64,000 nt of DNA. Source: Aricia agestis. Lineage: Eukaryota; Arthropoda; Insecta; Lepidoptera; Lycaenidae. The translations under genes were made by a program, and so were the position numbers. The notes below the pieces were generated by a model, which was not told the origin of the DNA, made no database searches, and saw only the letters and a program-made list of their open reading frames with translations. The stretch spans positions 7,842,001 through 7,906,000 of the forward strand of contig NC_056428.1 in assembly GCF_905147365.1 (NCBI RefSeq), in the 5' to 3' direction. Shown one piece after another: positions 40,727 to 53,102 of the stretch (position 1 is its first letter; every line of letters starts with the position of its first letter).

Positions 40727-43570
40727 ATGCAACTACTATGTATACATATGAATATAAGATCACTCATTAAAAACTTTTCAAGCCTAGAACAAGTCATATA
40801 TTCATCCAAAAGATCAGTAGACGTAATTATGTTGACTGAAGTTAATATCTCACAAAATCTCTGTAATATGTATCACATAAAAGGTTATAAAATGTATAGC
40901 AAGTTGCGAATAAACAGAAGGGGTGGCGGTATTATTTTATATGTAAAAAATGAACATCAATTTACTTTAGGCACTTCTAATACACACTGTGAAATTATCA
41001 TGGGTTCAATCAGCACCGCTTCTGATTATTCCGCAACATTATGCTGTGTATACCGTCCACCTAATAAAAGTAAGCACTTGTTTATTAAAGAATTAGACTA
41101 CCTGCTTAGATCTATCAATAGCGATGTTGATATATGTATGTTTTCGGTGATTTTAACATAGATTTGCTGCAGGAACGCCCTATAAAACATATTTACAGCA
41201 CCACCATGTACGGCCTAGCGTGTGGGATCTCGGAACATACGCGTATTGACTTAACTAGTAAAACTTGTGTAGATCACATCTATGCACGATCGCACACACT
41301 GGACCATACACGGCGGCGGAACTGCACTGGCCGACCATCGCATCGTAGCACTCGCCGCTGCAGGCACGACAAAACACATCGAAAACACACGGGTGGATAA
41401 TTGCTACATCACACGATACGATCGTGATATCTTGATAAATAGTCTTAATGCTATAGATTGGCACCCGCTTACACAAATTACAAATCCCAACATTATTTAT
41501 GAAAATATTGTTAGAAATTTTAAAAAATGTTATGACGCGTCACAGGTTAACGTTAAAATTAATAAAAACAGTAGCAAAATTAATAAAACATGGATCAACG
41601 GTAAAATTCTAAGAGCATGTAGATACAGAGACAAATTATATTTAAAATGGCAACGCGATTCATCAAACATGATACTAAAACAACAATATAACTCAGCCAG
41701 AAACTACGCTACTAAATTAATAAATACAAACAAAAATAAAAAAATCAGAGAACAAATTATAAATAACAAAAATAATCCAAGACAACTATGGAAATTATTA
41801 AACGAAATTTCAGGCAGAGTAAAATCTAGAATAGACAATGTTATTTCAAATGCATTCTTAAACAACAACCAAACTATTAATTGTATTGCCTCAAATTTTG
41901 CTAAAGCTTTCTCAAGCTGCTGTAAAAATCCTCTTAAAAATTGTAGTACCAACATATTAAATAAAAAAGATTATAAGACTCCAGCAAACGTTACTTTTAG
42001 ATTTCAACCGGCAAGTACTAAAACCATACAACAAGAAATCAAATCTTTAAATAACCTTAAAGCCCCAGGTATAGATGGCATTAGAGCGCAGGACTTAAAA
42101 GCGATTGCATCCAAAATTGCGCCCATAATAGCTCACTTTGTCAACACATCAATCAAACAGGGAATGTATCATCGTGACTTAAAAACGGGCATTATAAGGC
42201 CAATATTTAAAAAGGGTTGTCACACAGACTACAACAATTACCGCCCGATAACAATATTATCTAGCATCGACAAAATAGTTGAAAAAGTAATAGCCAAACA
42301 ATTGAATAAATTTTTCAAAGACAACAATATCATATCAGGTAGGCAGTATGGTTTTCAGCCGGGTAAAAGTTCCGCACAATTACTATCCAAATTTACAGAC
42401 AAAGTTTACTCCCATCTTGACAATAAAGAACATATTTTAATTATATTTGTTGACTATACTAAAGCTTTTGACACATTAAAACATAGATTGCTGATTGAAA
42501 AACTCGATGACTGTGGAATACGAGGTAAACTCAATGAGTGGAGCCAAGACTACCTTAAAGATAGGTCCTTCGTTGTTAAAATTGATAACGTTTTGAGTGA
42601 GAGGGTAGATATTAATGACGGTACAGCTCAAGGTTCTGTTCTTGGCCCCAAACACTATATATCTTATGTCAATGACGTCATCAATGTCATCAGTGATTGT
42701 GAAATAGAACAATTCGCCGATGACACTTGTCTAATTTCTGCCAATAAGAACATACATGTAGCTATAAAGAATCTTCAAAAAGATTTTACACAGCTTTTGA
42801 AATGGTCTCATTATGCAGGATTATCAATGAACCTCAATAAGACCAAATTAATTTATGTAAGCTCCAGCCAAAACCGTGTTACTATATCTCCCAAAATAAT
42901 AGCGCACAGTCATAACTGCCTACATAAAAATGCTATTGATAGTAATTGTAGTCGTGATTGTGAACCGATTGAGATTGTCAGAAAACATAAATATCTAGGC
43001 TTAACAATTGATGACAGATTTAAATGGACGGATCACATCAACTCGGTTTGCGACAAACTACGAGCAATGTTGGCTAAATTCAAAATTATAAAGAATAAGA
43101 TACCGTACTCCACACTCTTAACACTGTATAAAGCGCTGGGTGAAGCAACAATATCTTATGGCCTAAGTAGCTACGGGAGGACATTTAAATCGCATCTAGA
43201 TCTTATATACGGCCTACAATTACGTATCCTTAGGACGATAGTGCCTGCAAAACTCAAAACTGACAACTAATACGATCTTTTCACAAAAAGTCACGTATTG
43301 CCTATTCACGACCATGTGAAGTATATTTTATTAAAAGAAAATTATTTCGACAAACAATACCTTAATTAAATAAATCACTATAAGAAAACTCGAATTTCGT
43401 CTAAAATCAAATACTTCGTCCCGAGATATTGCAACCTTTACGGTAAGCAAAGATTACATTTTCAGATACCAAAATTAATTAACGACCTACCTGACAACCT
43501 TAAAAAAGAAATACGAGAAAACAATATCAAGTATAAATTAAAAAACTACTATCTCTCCAAACTAACATAA
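40727..43570 (+). pseudogene. LINE ORF2: endonuclease and reverse transcriptase
   Basis: The N-terminal apurinic-like endonuclease shows HMNIRSL, the catalytic-type LTEVN, CCVYRPPNKS, GDFNIDLL and DHI/ADHRIVAL motifs. Frameshifts lie near 41145 and 41310. The reverse transcriptase follows in the long frame ending 43270: LKTGIIRPIFKKG, NNYRPITILS, IFVDYTKAFDTLKHRLL (first catalytic Asp), GTAQGSVLGP and EQFADDTCLI (the DD pair). After a stop at 43268 the sequence continues (PIHDHVKYILL, then FQIPKLINDLPDNLKKEI) to about 43570 with another stop. The endonuclease, RT order and ORF1 type place it in the CR1/jockey-related LINEs. It is nearly full length but not functional. Confidence 0.85.
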
Positions 43571-44170
43571 ATATAAAGTGTAAGATAAAGTAAAAACTAA
43601 AAAATTACTATAATATTAACAAAACATAAAATAAATAAGTCATAATAAAAAATATTATTGATAAAAATAAACCCGCGAATCACCAAACGTGTGTTTTCAG
43701 CGATCATAAAATAACTAGTTTCTAATCGCAGCGCGTCGGTGTGCTGCTTGCTGTGTATAAAAATAGAAAGGATGAACCGAGCCACAGCCCACAACCTATG
43801 AAGTGTTGTGCCTTGGTTCGCCAGTTAAACGTCTTATTATCCTTAATAACTTGTTTTTGAAAAAAAAAAACATAAATCTTTTGCTATATGGACGCTTTAG
43901 GCATTTGTGTACTAACCCAAAAATTTACGTATTGAGTTCTTTAGATGATTTAAAACAAGACTGCATTCAAAATATTTTAATATCAAAAAATTGTGGGTTG
44001 GGGCACTGATGCTTAACAAGCGACCATAATATTATATTTAAGTACTTACATACTTAGTTGGTATCATAAATAGTACTATTGTTTAAAAAGAGCTGTCGAA
44101 GACGAATGGCAGTGTGCGGAAAAACCAGTAATGGTTTATGTTACACTGTGCTAGATTAAGTTTGTGATTG
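43571..44170 (+). other. LINE 3' region, probable UTR
   Basis: This A-rich sequence follows ORF2. It contains a small frame near 43862-44009 (SSLDDLKQDCIQNILISKN) that I do not recognise. Where the element ends is unclear, since the (TA)n array starts at 44178. Confidence 0.4.
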
Positions 44171-44177
44171 TATTTTT

Positions 44178-44338
<161 letters not shown>

Positions 44339-44474
44339 CGTCTTCATACCCATAAAAATTTCAAGTATAACGGTGTTTACACTAACACACTGTATATTGA
44401 GGATTATAACTTAATACCTGACTTCAAAATTATGAAGATTGTATTGTATGTATGTATTGATCAAAGGCATCTGT

Positions 44475-45295
44475 CTCAACCTAAAAGACTATGAAAAGTA
44501 CTAAATAGGTTCAAATACGATAATGCGTGGAATGCATGTGAGGGAAGTGATGATGATGACGAGTAATCAAATTTGCTTAGTAGCATATGCTTTTAGTTCT
44601 TAAAACAACACCGAAACCCCCAAACATGTATCTTCAAGGAGGTTGAACATGTTCGGTTTCTAATAATTATACTGAAATAAAAGCAAGTAAGACTTATCAC
44701 AACCACAATATATTTTCAAGTGACAAAATACAAATTTTCTCTTTGATAGGTACAATAAAATATCTTCTAAAAGTATAATGTGCCAGGAATGTAAAACTAC
44801 TTGTTTTTTCTTCTTCCTTCTTTTTTTGTTTACTTTATTGTTTATAACGTTTGCAATTTTTTTCAGCCCTTCTTGAAATTTTTATAGAATGTTCTAAATG
44901 GTATTCCGAATCGAATGTGACCAAAATCATAATTTTTGGTGCATGAGATCAGGTTTCGAGGAAAATGGCACTTGTTTCCTAGTGTATATCGCATATTTCC
45001 ATGAAACTTTGACAATTCTAACGCTACTATTCTTTCGAAAAATTCGTTACATTGATATTGTTTTTCTTCACTTATGCTGAAACCTACATATTCCGTCATA
45101 GTACTAATTTCTCTTGTCATAGTGGTAGAAGAAGTCCCCTGGATTCCTCATGGTTCCCATCATCAGAGCACCACTTTTGTGAACATGGTATCAACTCGGA
45201 TCCGGATCAATCGGAACAAATACCCTATACAACAATAGAAAAATTTTGAAAATCGGTTCACAAACGGCGGAGTAATCGTTGAACGCGTCGCTGTC
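44475..45295 (-). mobile_element. Dispersed repeat 'X', minus copy
   Basis: Reading in reverse, it shares 'CAACGATTACTCCGCCGTTTG', 'AAAATTTTTCTATTG', 'GTTCACAAAAGTGGTG' and, further in, 'AAGAACTAAAAGCATATGCT' with 33745-34190. The interior (44700-45050) is longer here. No coding region was recognised. Confidence 0.6.
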
Positions 45296-45299
45296 TTTG

Positions 45300-45795
45300 T
45301 CAACATTGACAAAAATAGCTACAGCTACGTAGCGTCTAGTCTACCTAGACCTAGCTGTAGAGCTGCGTAGTATGGTTAGTCTACGTATCCGTAGTTCAAC
45401 GTAGGCTCTGTCGGTTTACGGAGCTGTTACATGATGTCCATGTATAATAATTAATGTGTAGTCCTGCGTGGCGGTTCCGTCAGAGTAGAATTACGAAGCT
45501 TCGTAGAACTACGCGGCTTACTCGTAGTAGGTCTACGCGGCTTCGTAGAGCTACGCGGCTTCATAGAGCTACGCGGCTTCGTAAAGCTACGCGGCTTCGT
45601 AGAGCTACGCGGCTTCGTAGAGCTACGTTGTTTCGTAGAGCTACGTTGTTTCGTGGAGCTACGTAGTTCCTAAGAGTCAAGCAGTTTCGTAGAGCTACGT
45701 AGTTTCGTAGAGCTTCGTAGCTAGTTAGCTATCGTAGACCTACTTAACTACCTTAGAGCTACGTAGATTCGTAGAACTACGTAGCAGTAATAAAT
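45300..45795. repeat. Minisatellite, 18-bp CGTAGAGCTACGCGGCTT units
   Basis: An imperfect array of CGTAGAGCTACG(C/T)GGCTT is clearest at 45530-45700. One frame reads repeated RRATRL, by chance. Each unit contains the palindrome CGTAGAGCTACG-like core, so the array can form many small hairpins. Diverged CTACG-rich sequence extends left to 45310. Confidence 0.85.
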
Positions 45796-45979
45796 ACATA
45801 AATTTTCAATTACAATCTAACAAAAAATGGTTGAAACCCAATCAAGACCTAGGACATGCATGTCAAAATATTAATCTTGAATAATATTCATGCTTTATAA
45901 ACTAGTTTATAATTAGTGTTAAGGTTCGCTTAGCTCAGAGATAAATATTTTCTGAATAATATATTAAGTATCTTCTTCT

Positions 45980-46221
45980 TCTATATATAATATATAAAAC
46001 TCAAAGGTGACTGACTGAGTGCCATAGTGATCTGTCAACGCACAGCCCAAACCACTGGACAGATCGAGCTGAAATTTGGCATGCAGGTACATGTTATAAC
46101 GTAGGCATCCGCTAAGAAAGGATTTTGATAAATTTCAACCCCAAGAGGTTCAAATAGGGGATGAAAGTTTGTATATAATAATACTTCTTAACGCGAGTGA
46201 AGCCGCGTGCAAAAGCTCGTA
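45980..46221 (+). mobile_element. Helitron-like family 3, copy 1
   Basis: It begins near 'TCTATATATAATATATAAAA' with 'CTCAAAGGTGACTGACTGAG', continues 'TGGACAGATCGAGCTGAAAT' and ends near 'GCGAGTGAAGCCGCGTGCAA'. The expected CTAG is replaced by CTCG. A second copy lies at 46550-46735. Confidence 0.65.
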
Positions 46222-46549
46222 TATATATATACTGCCTGATTTTTTTAAATTTGACGTATTATGACGACGAAAATCGTCGCTAGGGTTGTTCACTTGTTAC
46301 CTACGAATTTAAAACTATGACATATTCGCTGGACGTGTTCTTCTTTGGTCGTATTGTTGTTTGTGTTTTGGCAATTGCGATTAAAATTGACAGAATCCAA
46401 TTTTGAAATCTTTATTTTAAATATTTAAAAATAAATTATATCACCCAGCGCGAGGCACATCCCGTTCATAATCCTAGTGAAACCTAACGAATTTGACAGA
46501 TATTGAAACCTGTCCGTTTCTTTGCAGTCGAACTACTGGTCGTTATGTC

Positions 46550-46735
46550 TATTGTGCCAAAGCACTGGACGGATCGGGCTGAAATTTTGCATGCAGGTAG
46601 ATGTTATGACGAAGGCATCCGCTAAGAAAGGATTTTGATAAATTCTAACCCCAAGGGGTTCAAATAGGGGATGAATGTTGGTATATAATAATACTTCTTA
46701 ACGCGAGCGAAGCCGCGGGCAATAGCTCGTATTAT
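46550..46735 (+). mobile_element. Helitron-like family 3, copy 2 (5' truncated)
   Basis: From 'CACTGGACGGATCGGGCTGA' to 'CGAAGCCGCGGGCAATAGCT' it repeats the copy at 45980-46221 with few changes. The 5' end is missing. Confidence 0.65.
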
Positions 46736-46909
46736 ATAAAATAGACCACGCTCAGTGGCAGTGTTAAGGTGATTGTGGTTGGAAAGTGATGTTAAAAATG
46801 AATGTTTAAAAATATTGCGCCGTCTTGCTCCAGCAGAAAGTCTTTTATTTTTTGAGAAGTTATGTTAAAAATAGTTTAGCACTTTCGGGGCTCTCGACCG
46901 ATTGTCATA

Positions 46910-47340
46910 AATGCCTCGTCTGTGCCGAGCTTAACGGGCCTTTGTGGACGTTTAGTGTTATTATGTAACAGAAGGCGTGGAGGCTGTGGGGCGCGTGCGG
47001 CAGGGGCGCGGAGGGGCGCGGCAGGGTGGGGCGGGGTGCGGCGGGGCGAGGGACGCAGGCGTGGCGGTCGGCGCGTGTGCGGTGCGGCAGTCGGCGCTCG
47101 GCGACCGCAGGTGCTGTGCGCCGCGCCCCTCACCGCCAAGCGTGGCTCGGGGCGTGGCGCTTACGTAAACAAGCGTGGCCGCCGCAGCCACGCCACTGTC
47201 CGTCCTAGCAAGACCCCATGTTGGCCCGGCGCCTCGATATATGTGGATAGCTCGCGACTCGCCGCTCCGCCGCCGCGGCCGCTGTCATCACAGACTGCGC
47301 TTATAGGTGAGTGCTCTTGTGCTCGCATCTAACTTTTCCC
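46910..47340 (+). promoter_or_regulatory. CpG-rich island with exon-like 3' border
   Basis: About 400 bp is strongly G+C rich with many CpGs in an AT-rich region. The right edge reads GACTGCGCTTATAG|GTGAGTGC, a consensus splice donor. This fits a promoter plus non-coding first exon, possibly of the NMDA receptor subunit gene whose start codon lies 10.8 kb downstream on the same strand. The reading frames inside overlap on both strands and look like composition artefacts. Confidence 0.4.
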
Positions 47341-47860
47341 GCGAATTACGGGGTACACTTTCGTCTACTGCGAGTACATAATATACTCTTATAATCATTA
47401 AATATTACACTTTTCAAAACAAATTCGAACGTAGTAAATACTTTAATTAAACAGCGAAACAACATTTTGACTAAATTTAATACAATCCCTTTTGCCTAAT
47501 GATGTGTTTATAAGATACATATTTAATGATTGACGAGGTGTATTTCTCTAGTAGACGTTTACATAATAATAAACACGGATTATGCGTGTTTTATGGTAGC
47601 ATTAAATAAGCGTTAGCTGGGGAGGGACCGCCCAGTAGCGGGTCTGAATTATGATACGGGCTCGGTCGCCGCGTCGTCGTCGACGCCTTGTATTTCATCT
47701 AAATCGAATTTCCGATAATACATAACATAAGCATTAACATAATGTAAGTATACAAATACCAGACAAACCTTGCAGATTTATGGTACACTCTCAATTAGAC
47801 ATAATTTATAATTTGTATTACTTAAATAAATAAAATAAATAAATAAAATAAATATTAAAT
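47341..47860. other. Intergenic or intronic, nothing recognised
   Basis: No gene or repeat ends were identified. If the CpG-rich island is a first exon, this is the start of its intron. Confidence 0.35.
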
Positions 47861-48448
47861 ACGAGCTTTTGCCCGCGGCTTCGCTCGCGTTAAAAAGTAT
47901 TATTATATACAAACTTTCATCCCCTATTTGAACCCCTTGGGGTTGGAATTTATCAAAATCCTTTTTTCGAAAAATGGGGAAACGTAGGTGCATGAAATTT
48001 CGCACAGTTATAGTTTATATGGTGAAGGAGTGCATCGAGCTAATATTATTTTAAAATGATGCTTTTATCATATATATTTTTAACAAATAAAACGTTACAC
48101 ATACTACGACACTACTACTAGGAAAAATTACAGATTTTTGAGTGACAAGCCTATACATACGAATTATACTCTTTTATTTATGGTTGAAGTCTGTTGACAG
48201 CAAGTTGACAAATTTAAAATGGATTATTGTTTTTTTTTTATTTAATTTTAGATACTATTAGACAATGCTTAAACGGCCAGTCTGAGATCAGCTGAGTCCC
48301 AGAGACAAGAATTGAAAAAAACTATGATGAAGTCAATATTTTTTACAAAATATAGGTAGCATATTTCCCCTCCATAAAAAAAAAGGTAGCAGTCCTAATG
48401 TCGTTGCAAGTAAGGTCGAATTTCGACCATTGGGCGATCCATCTCTAG
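47861..48448. mobile_element. Chimera of two Helitron-like families
   Basis: From 47861 to about 47964 the sequence is the 3' end of family 3 in reverse ('GAGCTTTTGCCCGCGGCTTC' .. 'TGGAATTTATCAAAATCC'). Directly after it, family 2 continues in forward orientation ('CGAAAAATGGGGAAACGTAG') to its 3' end ATCTCTAG|T at 48448. The family 2 5' end is absent. A 22-bp A-rich insert lies near 48368. Confidence 0.72.
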
Positions 48449-48788
48449 TATATATAGATACTAAGTTATTGTCAATTAAAGTGTTATGGAGAACAAAATA
48501 TAAAACAGTTTTTATGAAATGTCTGTAAAAATTAACATTCTCGCAAGCAATGGCTATCTGAAGTTTTTATGTAAGTTAAAATGAGTACCTGTTTACGGGG
48601 TTTTTATCAGTTTTATTGATTTATTACCATATACATTTGGTATAAGCGTATCTTTAATAGGACTAAGTAAAAGTCTGAATGAACATCGAAACTGTCCATC
48701 TTGGATGTTTGCCAGATACGAGTCACAAAGGATTTACTTATCTACCTACTAAATATATTTCATAGAAGCCAACCGATACATCCTAAAA

Positions 48789-49436
48789 TCTATACTAATA
48801 TTATAAATGCGAAAGTATCTCTGTCTGTCTGTCTCGCTTTCACGACAAAACTACCGAACCGATTAGAATGAAATTTTGTATACAGATAGTCTTAAAGCCT
48901 AACCACAAAAAAGTAGCCTATGTCCTTTTTCAGGCTTTAAGCCTGAGAAACGACATAGGCTACTTTTTTACTGGAAAAAAGGGTTGTAAGGGGGTGAAAA
49001 TGCGTAAATTTGTTCAAATTAAGTTAGTTCCAAAAATTCATAATAGATGGCGCCGTGCGTCTCTTACATCGCGCTGACGCTTGCTCAAACGTCTTTCTTT
49101 CTAGAGGTGGTATCATCTTACATTTAAGCTCCGATTTTTTTCGATTAAATAACTCAGTACTTTATCTGTGCAGTGACGCGGACGTAACCTTAAACCTATC
49201 AATGATAAATTGTTTATGGGTAAAGTTTTGTAATTGGGGGGCTCAATAAGCTTTAAAAATTGGCATAAAAAATAAAGTTTTATTTTAAAAAATGAAAAAA
49301 TATGTGCACACTGCACAGCTGTTTTGATTTAAGGGTTACCCCGTACCAGGGTTTTTTTATCAAAGCTTTTGATACCACTTTTGTTGACATCCCGCGCTAT
49401 AAACTGAAGTTCACGCGGACGAAGTCGCGTGCAACA
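48789..49436 (+). mobile_element. Helitron-like element (Lep1-type), 3' end lost
   Basis: It starts A|TCTATACTAATATTATAAAT and matches the copy at 1999-2629 throughout ('GATGGCGCCGTGCGTCT', 'CTTAAACCTATCAATGATAA'). It stops at GTCGCGTGCAACA and runs into A-rich sequence without CTAG. An internal inverted duplication ('AAAAGTAGCCTATGTCC' / 'GACATAGGCTACTTTTT') lies at 48908-48968. Confidence 0.8.
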
Positions 49437-49449
49437 AAAAAAGTTTTTA

Positions 49450-49497
49450 TTAACTAAGGCCATCTCCAGGCTTTCTAGTGAACAACCGAGGATAGAG
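49450..49497 (-). pseudogene. Small I-clade LINE RNase H fragment
   Basis: In reverse it reads a segment like ILGCSLESLEMAL, matching the RNase H region of the I-clade LINE at 24839-26385. Only about 48 bp remain. Confidence 0.5.
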
Positions 49498-49670
49498 AAG
49501 TTTAACAATATTTGTAAAAAAATATCTTTTGATCCTCATACATTGTGGACCAAGAATGCGAGAGATAAACTCAACCTTGACTTCTTTGATTTGTAAATCA
49601 TATATTTTCTCATCATATATAAGCATCACGCTCTTTGTAATTTAACCTTAACTTCCTCTAAAAATTTGGT

Positions 49671-49901
49671 TAATATCTACGAATAATAAAAACTAAGGAA
49701 ACATAACTCCCATTCTATTATCGTTTTAAATTTGGTTCCATTCGAACTGTCATATAACGTCAGCCTTTATACCGCTCAAGGCTCAAGGCCACCTAAATAT
49801 TGCAAATGTATTGAAATGTACCTACACTTTTTTGACAAGTATTTTGGAGCATGTTTTTTGACGGAGTTACTATTCCTTAGTTTTTATTATTCGTAGGTTA
49901 A
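49671..49901. repeat. Inverted-repeat element (MITE-like)
   Basis: CTACGAATAATAAAAACTAA at the left and TTAGTTTTTATTATTCGTAG at the right enclose about 170 bp. The termini are about 28 bp. No target duplication was assigned. Confidence 0.65.
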
Positions 49902-50898
49902 TGTCGTTATTTAAGTTTTAAATATTTATACAGATTTTTGTTTGTAAGTGTTAAAAAATCACGTTTGCTTGTTAGTCACTTCCTTAATACTAATGCTGAA
50001 AACCTGTCATAGGCTTTTTGTTTTTTCTATTCTTTAGCTATTTAAGTAAAATTCTAAGCTGTTGCTTTTCTAATATTAAATAAATAAATAAATAAAAAGT
50101 ATTTCGCACATTATACGTGCATAGGTACATGTTTAAACGGCAAACGCGTAATTATTTCCGGTGAAGTTCATCGTACAAGTGTTTAACATCTCAATTTTTG
50201 TTCACCCATTGAACACGGCGTATTTACTAAGTTGTGTTTAAAAATAATATTAGTCCTAACAGCATTCAAAATGGCCGTGAAGGTGCAATAATTTTTTAAA
50301 AGCTTAGATGGACTTCACGAAGAATACTTTGGACACTTATAGTTTTCAAGAAACCTTTATATAGAAATTAAGACTATAACAGCATTCGAGTGCCCACAAT
50401 AATACCAAGTACACTGGGAAGAAACCACTGTAGAACTAATTCACTTATGATTGGCACATAAAGTTGACTAATTATACACCATTATAAGGTCAAGTAACAA
50501 GGTTAAATGGTACTAAGTGCATTTCGTTCTATACATTGCTATAACTGGCGTATGACCTTATATAATTATTTCTGTAGTCTATTACAAGTGTAACATACTG
50601 GAGCAAGTTTTCTCAAGTATATTTACACCTTTGAAACACTTGTATAGGCCATCTTAGCCTGTACTGCGCCTATAATCTCGTTCTATACACAATTATAAGT
50701 CAACTTATGAGAACGTCTACTAATAAAAACCCAAACCTGGAACCACTAAGAGAGAGTTACTAGTGCTGCAAGCCTATAAAATGTGCACTTTAGGAGAACT
50801 TTGTATTACTTGGGTAATACAGTAATCAATGTCTGAAATCCATTTATAAAGTTTTTATATAGAATTTAACCTTGAAGCGCCATTTTGTCCATATTGAG
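49902..50898. other. Intergenic or intronic, nothing recognised
   Basis: This 1-kb AT-rich region has no coding exon or repeat ends. Confidence 0.35.
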
Positions 50899-50964
<66 letters not shown>

Positions 50965-51633
50965 CCGGTTCAAAAAAATCGACTATTTTTTTTTTCAAAA
51001 CCCGCAGTGAAATATCTTCCTAGTAATGAAAAAACAAGCCTGTGAAAACGGGAGCTCTTAATATCAATTTTGAAAGGTCGCTCATCGTGAATTTCTATTT
51101 TACGTTTAAATAACATGGGATTTTTTTTTTTAACTTGGAATTTTACAACTCATTTTTGAATTAACATGTCGGGATGAGCGATACATATTTTTGAAGGAAA
51201 TTGAACGCTCTAAATAAATTGTCTCTTATGTTTTTTCTGTAAGTTCACTCCTTCAAAAGTTATTCGAGTTTAAAATCCAAAATGTAATCAATTCAACGTT
51301 TTTTTTTTAATTTTTCTTAAATATTTCATAATTATTATTGAAAAAAAAAATTGGCTTAAAATATTGAATCATCAAGTTTAACGTCGTTGATAAAGTAGAT
51401 CTTTATGATTCTGCTATTAAAAATAGTTGACTTTTTAATTTAAAAAATCCGAAATTAATTCTTTATTTGAAGTTTACAAAAAATTTGGATTGTATGTACA
51501 TAAATTTTAGAATAATGACCAACTGTGGTTTATAGGAAATGTAGTGCACTTCTTTACCGGTGAAATAGAGATGTCTTTTCACAGGCATGTTTTTTCATTA
51601 CTAGGAAAAAAATAGTCGATTTTTTTGAACCGG

Positions 51634-51698
<65 letters not shown>

Positions 51699-51706
51699 TT
51701 TTTTTT
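50899..51706. repeat. (TA)n microsatellite split by an insertion, then poly(T)
   Basis: TA repeats at about 50899-50962 and 51636-51681 flank the element at 50963-51635, and a run of about 26 T follows. The two TA blocks are probably one array opened by transposon insertion. Confidence 0.9.
50963..51635. mobile_element. Tc1/mariner-type non-autonomous element in the TA array
   Basis: GACCGGTTCAAAAAAATCGA at the left matches (reverse) AACCGGTTCAAAAAAATCGA at the right. Extended termini share 'CCTAGTAATGAAAAAACA' and 'GCCTGTGAAAA', about 75 bp in all with a gap. TA flanks both ends. The interior has no transposase. Confidence 0.82.
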
Positions 51707-51833
51707 CTGCGTCGAATGATCGGGGTTTCAAAGCAATCAGAGTAATTTTGTGGTCAGTTAGCAAAATGAAAATTGGCATTATTTTATAAATCTTTTCACT
51801 GAACGACGCTCAAAACGGTCTTTTTTACACCTA

Positions 51834-53100
51834 CGTGTGTTCAACAAGAGCGTAGCCGGCATTTTACGTCAAAAATCATAACCAAATTAAAAAAAAACAA
51901 CTGAAACACGTTCAGTGGTTCTTTGTCTAAAATGCTTAGCACAAAACAAAGGAGTCTGTGCGCATGCGCCGAGTTGACGACACGTTATTCGCCATGAGTG
52001 CCGCCGTCGCGTCACGATATGAAGCAGTGTTTCTTTGCTTGCACCCAAAAGGGTAAAAAATGTCGCATTCTCAAGCTGCCAAATACATGCGGAAGTCAAG
52101 ACCATTCGTGAGCAAGTAGGTGAAACGATATTCTGAAACCCGGAGCGTTAATGACCTGCTAGAAAGAGGGAAAATGAAAAAGGCGACTCCCGCCGAAGAC
52201 AAACGCATCGTTCAAATGTTTGAAAAAAAAATCGGTTATCTCTATGTTCAGCTCAAGAAAAACTGAAAGAAAATTGGCTTTATATATCTCCCAATACCAT
52301 AAGAAATCGACTGGCGGAATCGGAAGTGAAATACAGGAGCACTAACGAAAAACCTCTTCTCTCCGAGACTCACTTTAAAAAAAGAATGGCGTGGGCGCAG
52401 GAAAATCTTGACCGTGATTGGGACCACGTAGTCTTTTCAGACGAAGCTTCTTTTTGGGCATCGAGTATAACATCTCGTGCTTGGTCAACCTCCAGCAACA
52501 AATTATTGGTACGCACTGTTAAACACCCAGCAAAGGTGCATGTTAGGGGGTGCCTGTCAAAACGAGGTTTTGGAAGTTTGTATGTATTACGGACAACCCG
52601 GATGCAGCAAAAATGAACAAAATTTATGAAAAAGCTTTATTACCATCTGTCAAAAGTAGGTATAAAAACCCAAACGAAAAATGGATTTTACAGGAGGACA
52701 ATGATCCCAAACATCGAAGCCGTGTCTGCACCGCCTGGAAGACCGAGCACGGTATTGATGTTTTAGACTGGCCATCACAGTCACCAGACGCAAACCCGTT
52801 AGAAAATGTTTGGGCGCTTATGAAGCTAAAGCTACGAATGAGTAATACAAAAACCGTTGCATAGCTAAGTCGCAATATAAAAGCGATATGGAGTACATTG
52901 TCCCGTGACTACGCTGAAAATTTAATCGAAAATATGCCTCGGAGATGTGAGTCCATAATACATAGTAGAGGGGACTGGACCGCATATTAGTGATAAAGCA
53001 TTTTAAAGTAATAAATAAACAATTATATAAAATAAATTTTGTTTCATTTATTTAACTTCTAACATTAATTTTGCCGGTTACGCTCTTGTTGAACATAGTG
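51834..53100 (+). mobile_element. Tc1-like transposon (1.27 kb), inactive
   Basis: The termini share TGTTCAACAAGAGCGTA and then CCGGCA, with TA at both flanks (51832-51833 and 53101-53102). The left terminus has lost about one base near its tip. The size and single transposase frame fit the Tc1/mariner superfamily. Confidence 0.88.
52061..52864 (+). pseudogene. Tc1-like transposase, frameshifted
   Basis: The N-terminal part (MSHSQAAKYMRKS, then LLERGKMKKATPAED) is a helix-turn-helix-like region with stops and frame changes near 52121, 52220 and 52265. The catalytic core shows HVVFSDEASF (first Asp), LQEDNDPKHRS (second Asp) and SPDANPLENVWALMK (the Glu), the DD34E arrangement. A frame change near 52555-52610 separates the first catalytic Asp from the rest. 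The element cannot make active enzyme. Confidence 0.85.
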
Positions 53101-53102
53101 TA

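Noticed and set aside
42476..42712. Minus-strand frames within the LINE ORF2
   Set aside because: They are antisense shadows of the reverse transcriptase frame, without domains.
45454..45666. RRATRL repeat protein
   Set aside because: It is a translation of the 18-bp minisatellite, with no start context or conserved flank.
46922..47332. 136-residue reading frame in the CpG-rich block
   Set aside because: Long frames exist on both strands with Gly/Arg/Ala bias and no domain, which is typical of high G+C composition.
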